Position numbers and translations under genes: made by a program. Positions 43,288-52,904 of a stretch of 64,000 nucleotides of DNA are shown here, piece by piece (position 1 is the stretch's first letter; every line of letters begins with the position of its first letter). Below the pieces are notes generated by a model. It made no database searches. It was not told the origin of the DNA and saw nothing but the letters and a program-made list of their open reading frames with translations. The stretch comes from an uncultured Methanosarcinales archaeon (GTDB taxonomy: Archaea > Halobacteriota > Methanosarcinia > Methanotrichales > Methanotrichaceae), in contig CAIQHB010000056.1 in the NCBI GenBank assembly GCA_903871465.1, positions 78,246 through 142,245 of the forward strand, given 5' to 3'.

Positions 43288-44080
43288 AGAGACTTACATA
43301 CGGCTGATGAAAATCGGGATTCCTTGACATCATTAACTCGACCTTATTCAAGAGTCGTGGCTACATCCAGACAATGGAACTCTCGACCGGTCTGCAGCTT
43401 AACCACCGTCGCTCGGCCGGCCGCGGCCATAAGCCGCACCCCTGACCATAGCGCGGGAGGGCCGCAGGGCAGACTCGCGGCACCCCGGAAGAAAAGAGGA
43501 AAGCCGTCCTCGTTTGCATCTACTCTGTCCCATCTGCAGTTGAATAACATTGGCGTATCTTCCATCTAGCCCCCAAAAATTGATCCCACCTCTTCTTCCG
43601 AATTTCGCGCGGGTGTTATCTGCTCGGGTAACGGGGCCAGACTTATGGTCGTGCTGCCCCCCTAATCCCGCGGCTGCGGGGGACGATCTATGAAGCCCTT
43701 CCCTAAATCCTTGGAAGGCAAATAGCGAAGGGCTTCGTTTGTTTGGATGCATCGAGAATAGGATTGGTAGAGTCATTTGACATAAACATGGCAGAAGTTA
43801 TTAATGATTAAAGCCTACTAGTTCCGAGATGAAGCTTCAAGCCGTGATTGGCGGCGATAAAATATGTGATATGGAGTTATTTTGTTGAGGATCAAGTGCA
43901 TGAGGGTATGCAATTATCTGGCATAATTTTTGAAGAGTACGTGGGTCATGTACCTACCATTAAGACCTTCTCAGCCTTTTGCACTTCAGAACTTCTGGAC
44001 AGATGGATCCGAGAATATAAATTAGCAGAAAAAATGAATTACATTTCGAATGATATTATAATTTGAGGAGGCTTCCTGAT
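43288..44080. other. Long intergenic region, GC-rich in its first half
   Basis: About 790 bases without a supported gene. The stretch 43390-43690 is strongly GC-rich and full of short complementary segments, for instance GAGGA/TCCTC at about 43496-43511; frames on both strands are open only because stop codons are rare. A hairpin at 43692-43736 follows. It could hold a structured RNA, but I cannot match it to RNase P, SRP or other known RNAs. The second half is AT-rich, with one weak 72-codon frame ending in the aroC leader. Confidence 0.4.
43692..43736 (+). terminator. Hairpin following the GC-rich intergenic block
   Basis: GAAGCCCTTC at 43692-43701 pairs with GAAGGGCTTC at 43727-43736. A second, nested CCTTCC/GGAAGG pairing is possible, and GTTTGTTT follows. 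It may end a transcript from the left. Confidence 0.4.
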
Positions 44081-45169
44081 ATGTCCGGCAACACCTTTGG
44101 CACCATATTTCGCATCACCACCTGGGGCGAGTCGCACGGCAGAGCTGTGGGCGTGGTAGTGGACGGCTGCCCTGCAGGCATGGCCCTGGCTGCGGAGGAT
44201 ATCCAGAAGGAGCTGGACCGCAGGCGTCCCGGCCAGAGTCGAGCCTCAACGCAGCGCAAGGAAGAGGACCGCGCGGAGATCATATCCGGCATCTTCGAGG
44301 GCAGAACCACGGGGACTCCCATCTCCATCGTCGTCTGGAACAAGGATGCGGATTCGTCCGCCTACGAACTCTTGCGGGATAGACCGCGACCGGGACATGC
44401 CGATTATGCTTACCAGATGAAATACGGCCTGCGCGATCACCGGGGCGGGGGTAGGGCCTCGGCCCGGGAGACCGTGGGCCGCGTTGCCGCTGGTGCCATC
44501 GCCAAGAAGCTGTTGCACGGGACTGGTATCGAGGTAGTGGCCTATGTGGCGGAGCTGGGTGAAATAAGAGCAGAAATCGATTCATCCGATTTATTAGAGC
44601 TTCGTGCGCGAGCCGAGTCCAATCCCGTCCGCTGCCCGGACCCTGCGGCCGCGGAGAGGATGATGGAGCGCCTGGACAGCGTGCGGGCGGAGGGTGATAG
44701 CCTGGGCGGCATCGTTGTGATAACTGCAGAAGGCGTGCCTCCGGGCCTGGGCGAGCCGGTCTTCGATAAACTGGACGCCGACCTGGCTAAAGCGCTGATG
44801 AGCATCGGCGCCGTGAAGACGGTGGAGATCGGTGCTGGCCGGGAGTGCGCTGGCATGCGGGGCAGCCAGATGAACGATCCCATTTCTATGTCCGCGGACA
44901 AGATCGATTTTGTCAGCAACAACGCCGGGGGCATCCTGGGCGGCATATCCACAGGCCAGGCCATAGTCTGCAGAATTGCCGTGAAGCCGACGCCATCCAT
45001 TGCCAAGCCGCAGCAAACGGTCGACCTTGCATCCGGCGAAGCCGCGGTGATCGAGATCAAAGGAAGGCATGATCCGGCCATTCCTCCCAGAATTGTGCCC
45101 GTAGCCGAGTCCATGGTGGCCCTGGTTCTGGCAGATCACCTTCTCCGCCAGAGGGCGGCGAGGCTCTGA
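44081..45169 (+). CDS. aroC: Chorismate synthase
   Basis: A 362-residue FMN-dependent enzyme that makes chorismate from EPSP, the end of the shikimate pathway. Signatures are [20 protein letters not shown] at the start, RHRxGxGRxS-type [17 protein letters not shown] near residue 125, and DALLSIGAVK-like [24 protein letters not shown] at 44066-44071 precedes the ATG at 44081. It lies 33 bases upstream of moeA on the same strand. Confidence 0.96.
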   Translation: MSGNTFGTIFRITTWGESHGRAVGVVVDGCPAGMALAAEDIQKELDRRRPGQSRASTQRKEEDRAEIISGIFEGRTTGTPISIVVWNKDADSSAYELLRDRPRPGHADYAYQMKYGLRDHRGGGRASARETVGRVAAGAIAKKLLHGTGIEVVAYVAELGEIRAEIDSSDLLELRARAESNPVRCPDPAAAERMMERLDSVRAEGDSLGGIVVITAEGVPPGLGEPVFDKLDADLAKALMSIGAVKTVEIGAGRECAGMRGSQMNDPISMSADKIDFVSNNAGGILGGISTGQAIVCRIAVKPTPSIAKPQQTVDLASGEAAVIEIKGRHDPAIPPRIVPVAESMVALVLADHLLRQRAARL

Positions 45170-45202
45170 TTTTATATCTTTTCCGGGCCACCAAATGGCC
45201 TT

Positions 45203-46963
45203 ATGCGTAAGGAGTTTCGCAGCCTCATCCCTTTGCCGGAAGCCAAATCGATCATCTTCGACCATGCGCCACAACCAGGGGTTGAGGCCGTCCCCATGGA
45301 AGGCTCTAGGGGCCGCATTTTGGCTGAGAAGATCATCTCTGAGGTGGATGTTCCGGGTTTCCATCGTGCCTCCATGGACGGCTACGCGGTCCAGGCCGCG
45401 GATACGCTTGAATCCAGAGAGGACCGGCCCGTCTCCCTTCTACTGGTTGGATGCGTTCCCATGGGGAGGCTTCCTGACGTCCGGGTCGCGCGTGGTGAAG
45501 CGGCCGAGGTCTCCACCGGCTCCATGATGCCGGACGGGGCGGATGCCGTGGTCATGATCGAGTATGCCCAGGCCCTCGCGGACCGGATCTATATTCGCAG
45601 GCCAGTTTACGAGGGCGAGAATGTGCAGAAAGCCGGAAGCGACATCTCTTTTGGTGAATTGGTGCTCTTTCCCGGCACAAAGATAGCCTCACGCGAGATG
45701 GGCGTCCTGGCTGCCCTGGGCCGGGAGACCGTCCAGGTTTTGAGCCTCAAGGTAGGGTTGGCCTCTACAGGGAGCGAGCTCGTATCTCCCGGCCACTCTC
45801 TTGGCCCGGGCCAGATCTATGATATCAACACCTATACCATAGCCGCCGGGGTGCAGGAATGCGGAGCCTCTGCTGTCCCCTACGGCATTCTGCCGGACGA
45901 GCGAGACGAGATGGCAAAAATGCTGCAGAAGATGGCCCAGGAGTGCGAAATGGTCCTGGTGAGCGGCAGCACCTCTGCCGGAGCCGGAGACATGGTCTAC
46001 CAGGTTCTGGACGAGATCGGAGAGTTGGTATTTCATGGAGTGAACCTGAAGCCGGGCAAGCCCACCATCTTCGGCTTGATCGATAATAAGCCCTGCCTGG
46101 GATTGCCGGGCTATCCCACCAGCGCTCTAACGGTCTTCTATGAGCTCGCGGCTCCCGTCATCCGCAAGGCATTGGGCCAGAGGCATCAGGGAAACAAGAC
46201 TCCGGGGAAGCTGGCCGGGCCGCTGCGAACGGAAGGCCGCCAGCAGATGCTGGCTGTAGGAGTTTCGGGGAAGCTGGTTTATCCCGTGGACAAGGGCAGC
46301 GGCTCCATAACCACTCTGGCACTGGCAGATGGTGTCATCGAGATTCCGGCCGGCGTCGAGTACCTGGAGACCGGCCTGGATGTGGAGGTGAAGCTCTTCC
46401 GAGAGCTGCAGAGGCCAAGCCTGGTCGTGGCCGGTGAGAACTCCGTGATTCTCGAGAGGCTGGCCGGAAGCCTTCCCTGGCGGCTTATGCTGCTGAATAC
46501 AGGTTCCTTGCAGGGTAGGGTCTATCTGGAGGACGGCGTGGCTGACCTGGCTTCCATTTCAAATCTCGAAGCGGTTCCCGTTCCCACAGGAATGGAGGTA
46601 ATAAAGGGCTACAAGCGAGAGCTGGGCCTGATTTACAGGGACGTGGGGGCAATATCCGACCCTGGCAGCCGCATCGTGGGCTGGCCCGGGGACTCGGCTA
46701 TGAAGTCCGCATTTGAGCGAGCTCTGTTGGACCTGGGCCTCACCAATCCCGGGCGCGTGCGCGTGGCCAAGACCCATTCCGCAGCGGCGGCTATCGTGGC
46801 CTCAGGCCGCGCGGATTTAGGTTTTGCAGAGAAAGAGGCCGCAATTGAGAGTGGCCTTGGCTTTAAATTTCTGGCAGAAGACGAGATACAATTCCTGGCC
46901 AGATCCGACGCGATCAACAATCCCTGGCTAAAGTCCTTTATTGATGCACTTCCGCAGGAGTAA
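45203..46963 (+). CDS. moeA: MoeA molybdopterin molybdotransferase fused to a substrate-binding-like domain
   Basis: A 586-residue two-part protein. Residues 1-400 are MoeA: FHRASMDGYAVQAADTLE, the MPT-binding GSELVSPGHSLGPGQIYDIN, SGSTSAGAGDMVYQVL and GLPGYPTSALTVFYELAAPV. Residues about 405-586 resemble a periplasmic-binding or LysR-type ligand domain (VVAGENSVILERLA, HSAAAAIVASGRADLGFAEK), possibly a molybdate or cofactor sensor. The fusion is known in archaea and some bacteria. Its last 26 bases overlap the convergent priL. Confidence 0.92.
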   Translation: MRKEFRSLIPLPEAKSIIFDHAPQPGVEAVPMEGSRGRILAEKIISEVDVPGFHRASMDGYAVQAADTLESREDRPVSLLLVGCVPMGRLPDVRVARGEAAEVSTGSMMPDGADAVVMIEYAQALADRIYIRRPVYEGENVQKAGSDISFGELVLFPGTKIASREMGVLAALGRETVQVLSLKVGLASTGSELVSPGHSLGPGQIYDINTYTIAAGVQECGASAVPYGILPDERDEMAKMLQKMAQECEMVLVSGSTSAGAGDMVYQVLDEIGELVFHGVNLKPGKPTIFGLIDNKPCLGLPGYPTSALTVFYELAAPVIRKALGQRHQGNKTPGKLAGPLRTEGRQQMLAVGVSGKLVYPVDKGSGSITTLALADGVIEIPAGVEYLETGLDVEVKLFRELQRPSLVVAGENSVILERLAGSLPWRLMLLNTGSLQGRVYLEDGVADLASISNLEAVPVPTGMEVIKGYKRELGLIYRDVGAISDPGSRIVGWPGDSAMKSAFERALLDLGLTNPGRVRVAKTHSAAAAIVASGRADLGFAEKEAAIESGLGFKFLAEDEIQFLARSDAINNPWLKSFIDALPQE

Positions 46964-47942
46964 ACATTCTCGCTCGTCTCTCGTAGTAGCCGAGAGGATG
47001 GCGAATTTTGCGGCAGAGTTCGTCTTCGCCCGGACAGTTGCCATAGGTGGCCATGGTGGCACATGCAGGCGGCCGGTATTGGGTTCCGGCGGATCCGGCG
47101 ATATGCTCTACTTGATAGCGGGTCCTCTCCTGATCGAAGTCAGGGCTGGTGTTGAAGAGGGCGATCACCTCATCCGGGGACATGTTGATCTGCAAGAGAA
47201 AGCTGACCAGGGCAAAACGCGCACTATGGGCCAGGTTCACGCCTTTAGCGACCTCGGTCAGCATCTTCTTGATGCAGGGCGGAAAGGCTCCCTCTTCCAC
47301 GGCTCCCAGGTCCACCTTCTGCCGGGCTCTTAATGTCTCCAGTTGCCGGCTGAGGGGCTTCAGGTATTCTTCCAGGGTCTGGCAGATCTTCTCGTCCACG
47401 GGGGTCGGCAGCCCTTTCAAGACCTTCTCCCTGATTACCTCCTCCAGGATACGCTTCAGCTCAACTTCCGTCACCGTGAGATAGCCCTCGAACAGATCCC
47501 GGTTCGTCAGCTTCCATTTTGGGCTATGCATGCGGTGGGCTGCCCGAATATACTCGGCAAAATAGATCTTCCAGGGTCCGGGGCCCCGAAGATTCAGGCC
47601 AAGATCACCCGCCAGCATGGTCAACCCTTCTTTCTCATCTTGCATCCTCCGGAAGGCCAGCTTTGCCTCAGCCAGAGCATAGCGGCGCAATAGAATAGGA
47701 TCGTTCAGGCACGAGACCATCACTCTGGCCAGGGGATAGCTGAGCAGCTCCGTGAGATTCTCGGCAACAGTATCTCCCGAGCTTTCAGGAATGGCATCGC
47801 CCATAGCTCCAGCCACCCGTTCTGCGGCACGGCTGCGCACGGTCTTAAAAGAGGATTTGGATAGAAGGCTCTCTAAGGAGTATCCCAGGCTTCGAACATG
47901 CTCTGTTGCTTCCTGCGTAAAAGGGTAGTCGGAGACCCTCAT
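46938..47942 (-). CDS. priL: DNA primase large subunit PriL
   Basis: A 334-residue PriL with the four iron-sulfur cysteines in its C-terminal half: PPCIKKML, PPACATM, YGNCPG and ELCRKIRHPLGYYERR. The N-terminal half is helical. It works with PriS at 37123. The start ATG overlaps the pcn stop (ATGA), so priL is translated in tandem with PCNA; the two genes form a replication operon. Confidence 0.93.
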   Translation of the reverse strand: MRVSDYPFTQEATEHVRSLGYSLESLLSKSSFKTVRSRAAERVAGAMGDAIPESSGDTVAENLTELLSYPLARVMVSCLNDPILLRRYALAEAKLAFRRMQDEKEGLTMLAGDLGLNLRGPGPWKIYFAEYIRAAHRMHSPKWKLTNRDLFEGYLTVTEVELKRILEEVIREKVLKGLPTPVDEKICQTLEEYLKPLSRQLETLRARQKVDLGAVEEGAFPPCIKKMLTEVAKGVNLAHSARFALVSFLLQINMSPDEVIALFNTSPDFDQERTRYQVEHIAGSAGTQYRPPACATMATYGNCPGEDELCRKIRHPLGYYERRARMFTPAEVHQ

Positions 47943-48673
47943 TCCTGTTCAATGCGCGGAGCGAGGAGGTAGTTAATCTCCACGGACTGGCCGAGCTTGA
48001 ATTTCACCCGCAGTGGATAGTCTATACCCATCTCCAGAGTGACCTCGCCCGCCTTGCTGATCGACTTGGACATGTCCTCCAGATAGTCCAGTGAGAAGAG
48101 GCTCCTCGCCTCGCCCGGCTTCATACTCAGTAATTCCGTGCTGGGGATCTTGAGTTTGAGGGAGTCGATATCTCCCTTGGCCTCCATATAGAATCCCTCA
48201 TCAGAGACGCCCAAAATTACGTGATCGCTGACCTTTTCCGCGGCTTTTACCGCCCGGCGCAGCTCCGCTCCCGGTAGAGTCACATGTGCCGGCAAATCAA
48301 GCTCGGGGATGCGCGGCTCTTTTCTTATAGCCGTTGGATCGATCAGACTTAATGTGTAGGAGAGTGACCCCACGCCAATCTTCAGTTTATGGCTCTCCTC
48401 ATCCAGCTCCAACTGAACGTTTTCGCCCTTATCGGCCATGCTCAAGACATCGCTCAGCCGAACCAGGTCTACGCCAATTTCACCTTGATCGGCCTTGAAG
48501 TACTCAAAGGCATCATTGCCGATCTTGAGCGACACCATGGCTACGTTCGCAGGGTCTACTGCCTTCAGCTCCAAGCCTTTTTCGGATATAGAGAACTTAA
48601 CCTCATCTACTAGAGAAGAGACTGAATCGATTGCATCGCGCAGAGTTTCCGCATTGATTACTGCCTTGAACAT
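47939..48673 (-). CDS. pcn: Sliding clamp PCNA
   Basis: A 244-residue PCNA with two similar halves (FKAVINAETLRDAIDSVSSL, LVDEVKFSISEKGLELKAVD; and HVTLPGAELRRAVKAAEKVS). It forms the trimeric clamp for polymerases, ligase and FEN1. The C-terminal YLLAPRIEQE is the usual end. It is the first gene of the pcn-priL operon, and the DNA just upstream of the ATG is AT-rich. Confidence 0.97.
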   Translation of the reverse strand: MFKAVINAETLRDAIDSVSSLVDEVKFSISEKGLELKAVDPANVAMVSLKIGNDAFEYFKADQGEIGVDLVRLSDVLSMADKGENVQLELDEESHKLKIGVGSLSYTLSLIDPTAIRKEPRIPELDLPAHVTLPGAELRRAVKAAEKVSDHVILGVSDEGFYMEAKGDIDSLKLKIPSTELLSMKPGEARSLFSLDYLEDMSKSISKAGEVTLEMGIDYPLRVKFKLGQSVEINYLLAPRIEQE

Positions 48674-48723
48674 TCCTTGATCCTCCTGAATGAGGACAAT
48701 TTAATATTTAATATAGTTGATGC

Positions 48724-49032
48724 TTAGTCGTACTCGCGCCAGGTTCTGCTGCACTTGGTGCAGCGGAAGAATCGAACCTCGCTCTCATCAGCAGAACGTA
48801 GCTGGCGCAGCCACCAGTAGGCGACATTATTGCCGCATTCGGGACACCTGGCACTGGTGGTAGGAAGGCCGGATGACTCCTGCTCCAACACAGGCACAAC
48901 GCGATCGAACTGCTTGGTCTTGCTGACTATGGATTCGCCAGCAAGCTTCGGCATCTTCTGGCCGCATTTCCGGCAGACCATCATTCCGTCTTTGGGCATC
49001 ATCATGCTCTTACATTGAGGACAAAACTCCAT
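48724..49032 (-). CDS. tfs: Transcription factor S (TFIIS/RPB9-like)
   Basis: A 102-residue protein with two zinc ribbons: N-terminal MEFCPQCKSMMMPK with CRKCG, and C-terminal RCPECGNNVAYWWLRQLRSA with FFRCTKCSRTWREYD. The RSADESE loop carries the acidic residues that stimulate transcript cleavage by stalled RNA polymerase. The ATG at 49032 gives the family N-terminus; longer frames upstream run into the divergent gene. Confidence 0.93.
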   Translation of the reverse strand: MEFCPQCKSMMMPKDGMMVCRKCGQKMPKLAGESIVSKTKQFDRVVPVLEQESSGLPTTSARCPECGNNVAYWWLRQLRSADESEVRFFRCTKCSRTWREYD

Positions 49033-49099
49033 TGCCAAGGAGTAATCACTCGTCATATTAAAGTTTGCCAGTCCCATTTGGGGGCCGAAGAGGCAAGAT

Positions 49100-49765
49100 A
49101 TGAGCACAGCGATAAATGTGATCTGCCTGGATCGACCAGGAATGCTGCGCGACATTGCGGGCGCGGTGGCAAAGAGAGGCGGCAATATCATCTACACCCA
49201 GCAGTTCGTAATGGAGCGAGGCTTGAATCGCGGCAAGGCTTCTGTCTACATGGAGATTGATGGCCGCGAAGAGGTCGTTCGTGAGATGGCGGTGGAGCTG
49301 GAAGACTTCGATTCCATATTCGAGGTATCCATCCACGAGCCCTTTGAGAAGATATTCGGCTCCAGGGTGATAATAATAGGCGGCGGAGCCCAGGTGGCCC
49401 AGGTCGCGGTTGGAGCGGTGAGCGAGGCCGACCGGCACAATTTGCGAGGTGAGCGGATCAGCGTGGATACCATTCCACTGGTCGGCGAAGAAGCCATTGC
49501 CGACGCTGTCCGCGCCGTGAGCAGGCTGCCGCGCGCATCCATCCTGGTTCTGGCTGGGGCGCTCATGGGCGGGCGCATCACCAAGGAGGTCAAGAGACTT
49601 CAGGCCGAAGGGATTCCGGTCATCGCTTTGAAGATGGCCGGGTCGGTTCCCGATCAGGCCGATCTGGTGGTGACGGACCCAATCCAGGCCGGCACATTTG
49701 CCGTAATGCACGTGGCCAGCACGGCGGTCTTCGATATAACCCGGGTGAGGGGCAGGGAATTCTAG
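49100..49765 (+). CDS. ACT-domain protein with conserved archaeal C-terminal domain
   Basis: A 221-residue protein with an N-terminal ACT domain (NVICLDRPGMLRDIAGAVAKR, TQQFVMERG, residues 1-75) and a C-terminal conserved archaeal domain (RVIIIGGGAQVAQVAVGAVS, AGALMGGRITKEVKRL, GSVPDQADLVVTDP), probably the DUF5612 type. ACT domains bind amino acids, so regulation of an amino-acid pathway is likely, but no partner enzyme is next to it. Confidence 0.8.
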   Translation: MSTAINVICLDRPGMLRDIAGAVAKRGGNIIYTQQFVMERGLNRGKASVYMEIDGREEVVREMAVELEDFDSIFEVSIHEPFEKIFGSRVIIIGGGAQVAQVAVGAVSEADRHNLRGERISVDTIPLVGEEAIADAVRAVSRLPRASILVLAGALMGGRITKEVKRLQAEGIPVIALKMAGSVPDQADLVVTDPIQAGTFAVMHVASTAVFDITRVRGREF

Positions 49766-50010
49766 CTGTTAATGATTTCGGCCAGATTCTTGAGCTTCTC
49801 GCCGGAGAACAGCTCTTGGACGGTGTAGAACTTCTCCTCTGCCTGGAGCACAGGCGCTGAAAGGGTGAATACGCCGTTTATGCGCAGCTCCGTGAGCGCT
49901 TCAGGGGTGGCCATATCAAGATTCTCGAACGAGATGCCCGCATCTACCAGCGCCGCTTTGAGCTGTTCGCATTTAGGGCAGGACTTTGTGGAATAGACTC
50001 TGTACTTCAA
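49762..50010 (-). CDS. Glutaredoxin-like protein
   Basis: An 82-residue thioredoxin-fold protein with the redox motif KSCPKCEQLK near the start, followed by VDAGISFENLDMATPEALTE and the cis-proline region LSAPVLQ. A TTG at 50010 is placed six bases after AGAGGT; a longer frame from ATG at 50028 would translate the ribosome-binding site. It converges with the ACT gene and lies just downstream of a small Cys-rich protein gene on the same strand. Confidence 0.82.
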   Translation of the reverse strand: MKYRVYSTKSCPKCEQLKAALVDAGISFENLDMATPEALTELRINGVFTLSAPVLQAEEKFYTVQELFSGEKLKNLAEIINS

Positions 50011-50090
50011 AGAAATACCTCTGTGCATAGCTGTCTTAGGTGTTACAAAATATCGGAGTTTATTGCAGACTATAAGCGGTTTGCGGGCGT

Positions 50091-50426
50091 CTATCGCAGT
50101 GCCATGGGGTATGATTTCTGGGCCCACATCGCGTATCCCTTCTCTACAGCCATCTTGGCACATTCACTGCAGCAGGAGAAGTTGGCCAGGTATTCTGCTC
50201 CTTCCATCTCATGCTCGAAGACATTATTGCAGGTGAATCCTGATATTCGCCGGAAGTCGTCGCCTTTGCCGAACTCATCGCATTCTGCCTCGGCAGGGCG
50301 CTCCAGTACAACCCAGTCTCTGGGAAGAAGCACGGGCAAGGTGGCCAAGCTCATGCCGCATCCGCAGGGACCGAAAACATCTTCTAAGTCTTTATAGATA
50401 ATAGCCTTACTTACCTTCTCGCTCAT
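50091..50426 (-). CDS. Cysteine-rich hypothetical protein near the glutaredoxin gene
   Basis: A 111-residue protein with no membrane segment and seven cysteines: FGPCGCGMS, AECDEFG, FTCNNVF and FSCCSECAKMA. The spacing suggests a metal site or redox-active cysteines. AGGAG lies before the ATG. It lies 80 bases upstream of the glutaredoxin-like gene on the same strand and may be its substrate or partner; that is inference. I do not recognise the family. Confidence 0.65.
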   Translation of the reverse strand: MSEKVSKAIIYKDLEDVFGPCGCGMSLATLPVLLPRDWVVLERPAEAECDEFGKGDDFRRISGFTCNNVFEHEMEGAEYLANFSCCSECAKMAVEKGYAMWAQKSYPMALR

Positions 50427-50765
50427 TTGTCCGCTCCTCTTGCTAACGGTATTGGGGCCTCCAACCTAAATAACATTTCCCGTCCACTTTCCTGTTTTAT
50501 CACTTTCGCACGGTTTTATATCTCAAATGGCCTTGCTATATGAGATGGATTTCTTTAAAAATGCGGAATAGGGTTTTATTCTTGCGCCAAAAATCTGCAA
50601 TCAAGCGAATCATGATGCTTGTCCCAATTAATAGATATCATTGCCAAAACAAAAAATATATATGGAATTACGGGATGATAACTGTCCATTCTGGCTTGTA
50701 GCTCCAGATGGGTTGAATTCTGGCTCGTCTGGCTGCAAAATCCGGATTTATGAGGTGGATTACAA
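50427..50765. other. Divergent intergenic region before the histone gene
   Basis: AT-rich, with a TATA-like run (AAAAAATATATATGG) near 50650 and a GAGGTGG site about ten bases before the histone ATG. No gene or repeat is seen. It is the likely promoter for both flanking transcripts. Confidence 0.45.
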
Positions 50766-50996
50766 ATGCCGATACTTCCCGTCGCTCCGGTGAGCAGACT
50801 CATCCGCGAGGCAGGGGCAAAGAGAGTGAGTGAAGGCGCGAGGGACGCGCTAGCAGAGGTTCTCGAGGGCTATGGTTTAGAGGTAGCTCATGAGGCAGTG
50901 GGCTGGGCCAATCACGCCAAGAGGAAGACGGTCAAGGCGGAGGACATAAGAGAAGCAGTCAAAAGAGTTAAACCTCCTGTAGTCCCTGAAAGGTGA
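50766..50996 (+). CDS. Archaeal histone
   Basis: A 76-residue histone-fold protein that wraps DNA as dimers and longer filaments. It matches the family from LPVAPVSRLIREAGAKRVSE through VGWANHAKRKTVKAEDIREA. The C-terminal tail KRVKPPVVPER is slightly longer than usual. It ends three bases before gatE. Confidence 0.95.
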   Translation: MPILPVAPVSRLIREAGAKRVSEGARDALAEVLEGYGLEVAHEAVGWANHAKRKTVKAEDIREAVKRVKPPVVPER

Positions 50997-50999
50997 TCG

Positions 51000-52904
51000 A
51001 TGGCAAAAGACGTCTCACCAGGGTTGGACTACCGGGCTTTAGGCCTCCTATGCGGCATTGAAATTCATCAACAGCTCGACACCGCGTGTAAGCTCTTCTG
51101 CGGCTGCCCTACAAAGCACCGGGAAGTCGAGGAGTCCAATTTCGAGTTTTTCCGGTATCTCCGACCTTCGAGAAGCGAGCTTGGCGAGATTGATCGCGCC
51201 GCGTTAGAAGAGGTTCTTGTATCGCGCAAGTTTCATTATAAGTCCTATGACACCACCTGTCTGGTGGAAGCGGATGAGGAGCCGCCCCGGGAGATTAACT
51301 CCGAGGCTCTGCAGATATCTCTCATCATCGCGCGGCTGCTCAACATGCGGGTCGTGGATGAGGTGCAGACCATGCGCAAGATGGTCATAGACGGCTCCAA
51401 TACCTCCGGCTTCCAGCGCACTGCCTACATCGGATCTGAAGGCAAGATTGAAACCGAGCGAGGGTCGGTCGGTATTGGAGTCCTCTGCCTGGAAGAGGAG
51501 GCGGCGCGCATCATTGAAGACCGCGGAGACAGCGTGGTCTACTCTCTCGACCGGTTGGGCATTCCGCTAGTGGAAATTGGCACCGCACCGGACATCGTCT
51601 CCCCGGCGCACGCTCGTGAGGTTGCTTCGTACCTGGGAATGATTCTCCGCTCCACCGGCCGCGTCAAGAGGGGGCTTGGCACCATTCGCCAGGACGTGAA
51701 TGTCTCTATCAAGGGCGGAGCACGCGTGGAGGTGAAGGGCGTTCAGGCCCTGAATCTCGTCGACAAGGTAGTGGAGTTTGAGGCACTGCGTCAGGTCAGG
51801 CTTCTGGAAATTAGAACAGAGCTCGGGAGTCGCGAGGCTGCAGTTGATGGTGCCTTGTGGGATGTCACAGAGCTCTTTGCCGAGACGGGCTCGAAGGTCA
51901 TATCAAAGTCACTCAAGATGGGTGGTGTGGTCCTGGCCTGCCGCCTGCAAGGCTTTGCCGGTCTGGTGGGCAGAGAGACTCAGCCCGGTCGACGACTCGG
52001 CTCGGAGATGTCCGACCGAGCCAAACGAGCAGGAGTGGGCGGAATCTTTCATACCGATGAGCTCCCCGCTTACGGGGTGACCGAAAGTGAGGTTGAAGCT
52101 GTGCGAGGCCTCCTTGGTGCAGTGGAGCCGGATGCTGTTGTCATGGTCACAAGCAGCAGGGACCGGGCAGAGAAGGCTTTGCAGGCAGTTCTGGTTCGGG
52201 CCCGGGAGGCCCTGGCTGTGGTGCCGGAAGAGACGCGCAGAGCGCTTCCTAACGGCTGTTCGGAGTACATGCGGCCGTTGCCGGGTTCTGCCAGAATGTA
52301 TCCGGAGACGGATGTGCCATCGGTCGTAATCACGGAAGAGATGCTGGATCGGCTCCAGCTTCCCGAGCTCTTCCTGGCTCGCTCCAATCGTTTCGGACGC
52401 GAGTATGGCTTGAATGCCGAGCAGGCTCGCGTTATGGCTGCTTCTCCCAATTACCAGCTCTTTGAGGAGATCGTGGTGAAGTTTCAGGTTCCGTCCTCCA
52501 TGGTGGTTCGGGCACTGGAGACAATACCCATTGAGCTGGCACGCGAGGGTGTGCCCATCTCCAACCTGACGGAACAGCACCATAAGGACTGCTTTGGCCT
52601 TGTAAGTTCAGGCCAGGTCGCCAAGGAGGGACTGGTGGATCTGCTTCGCTCTTTGGCGGAACATCCTGATTGGGAAGCCTCCGAGGCGGCGAAGGCTGCG
52701 GGCCTGGCCGGGGTAAATGAGGCGGATGTGGAGAAGGCTGTGCAGGCAATTGTCGCTCGCAAGGCCGATCTGGTGCGCTCCAAGGGCGAGAGGGCAGCGG
52801 CTCCTCTAATGGGCCTGGTGATGTTGGAGCTGAGAGGCAAAGCAGATGGTGCTATAGTGAGCGCCATATTGAAGAAGGAAATACAAAATATACTAAACGA
52901 GTGA
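51000..52904 (+). CDS. gatE: Glutamyl-tRNA(Gln) amidotransferase subunit E
   Basis: A 634-residue archaeal GatE, which with GatD converts Glu-tRNA(Gln) to Gln-tRNA(Gln). It contains the GatB-like catalytic domain (GLLCGIEIHQQLDTACKLFC, RKMVIDGSNTSGFQRTAYIG), the AspRS-type GAD insertion in the middle (about residues 280-420, FAGLVGRETQPGRRLGSEMS), and a helical YqeY-type tail. GatD is not adjacent. The stop overlaps the cdc6 start. Confidence 0.96.
   Translation: MAKDVSPGLDYRALGLLCGIEIHQQLDTACKLFCGCPTKHREVEESNFEFFRYLRPSRSELGEIDRAALEEVLVSRKFHYKSYDTTCLVEADEEPPREINSEALQISLIIARLLNMRVVDEVQTMRKMVIDGSNTSGFQRTAYIGSEGKIETERGSVGIGVLCLEEEAARIIEDRGDSVVYSLDRLGIPLVEIGTAPDIVSPAHAREVASYLGMILRSTGRVKRGLGTIRQDVNVSIKGGARVEVKGVQALNLVDKVVEFEALRQVRLLEIRTELGSREAAVDGALWDVTELFAETGSKVISKSLKMGGVVLACRLQGFAGLVGRETQPGRRLGSEMSDRAKRAGVGGIFHTDELPAYGVTESEVEAVRGLLGAVEPDAVVMVTSSRDRAEKALQAVLVRAREALAVVPEETRRALPNGCSEYMRPLPGSARMYPETDVPSVVITEEMLDRLQLPELFLARSNRFGREYGLNAEQARVMAASPNYQLFEEIVVKFQVPSSMVVRALETIPIELAREGVPISNLTEQHHKDCFGLVSSGQVAKEGLVDLLRSLAEHPDWEASEAAKAAGLAGVNEADVEKAVQAIVARKADLVRSKGERAAAPLMGLVMLELRGKADGAIVSAILKKEIQNILNE

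Noticed and set aside
43390-43690. RNase P RNA or SRP RNA
   Set aside because: The conserved sequence motifs of these RNAs could not be identified by eye, so no RNA gene is claimed.
43324-43776. Several open frames on both strands in the GC-rich spacer
   Set aside because: They overlap each other on opposite strands and result from high GC; no protein family is recognisable.
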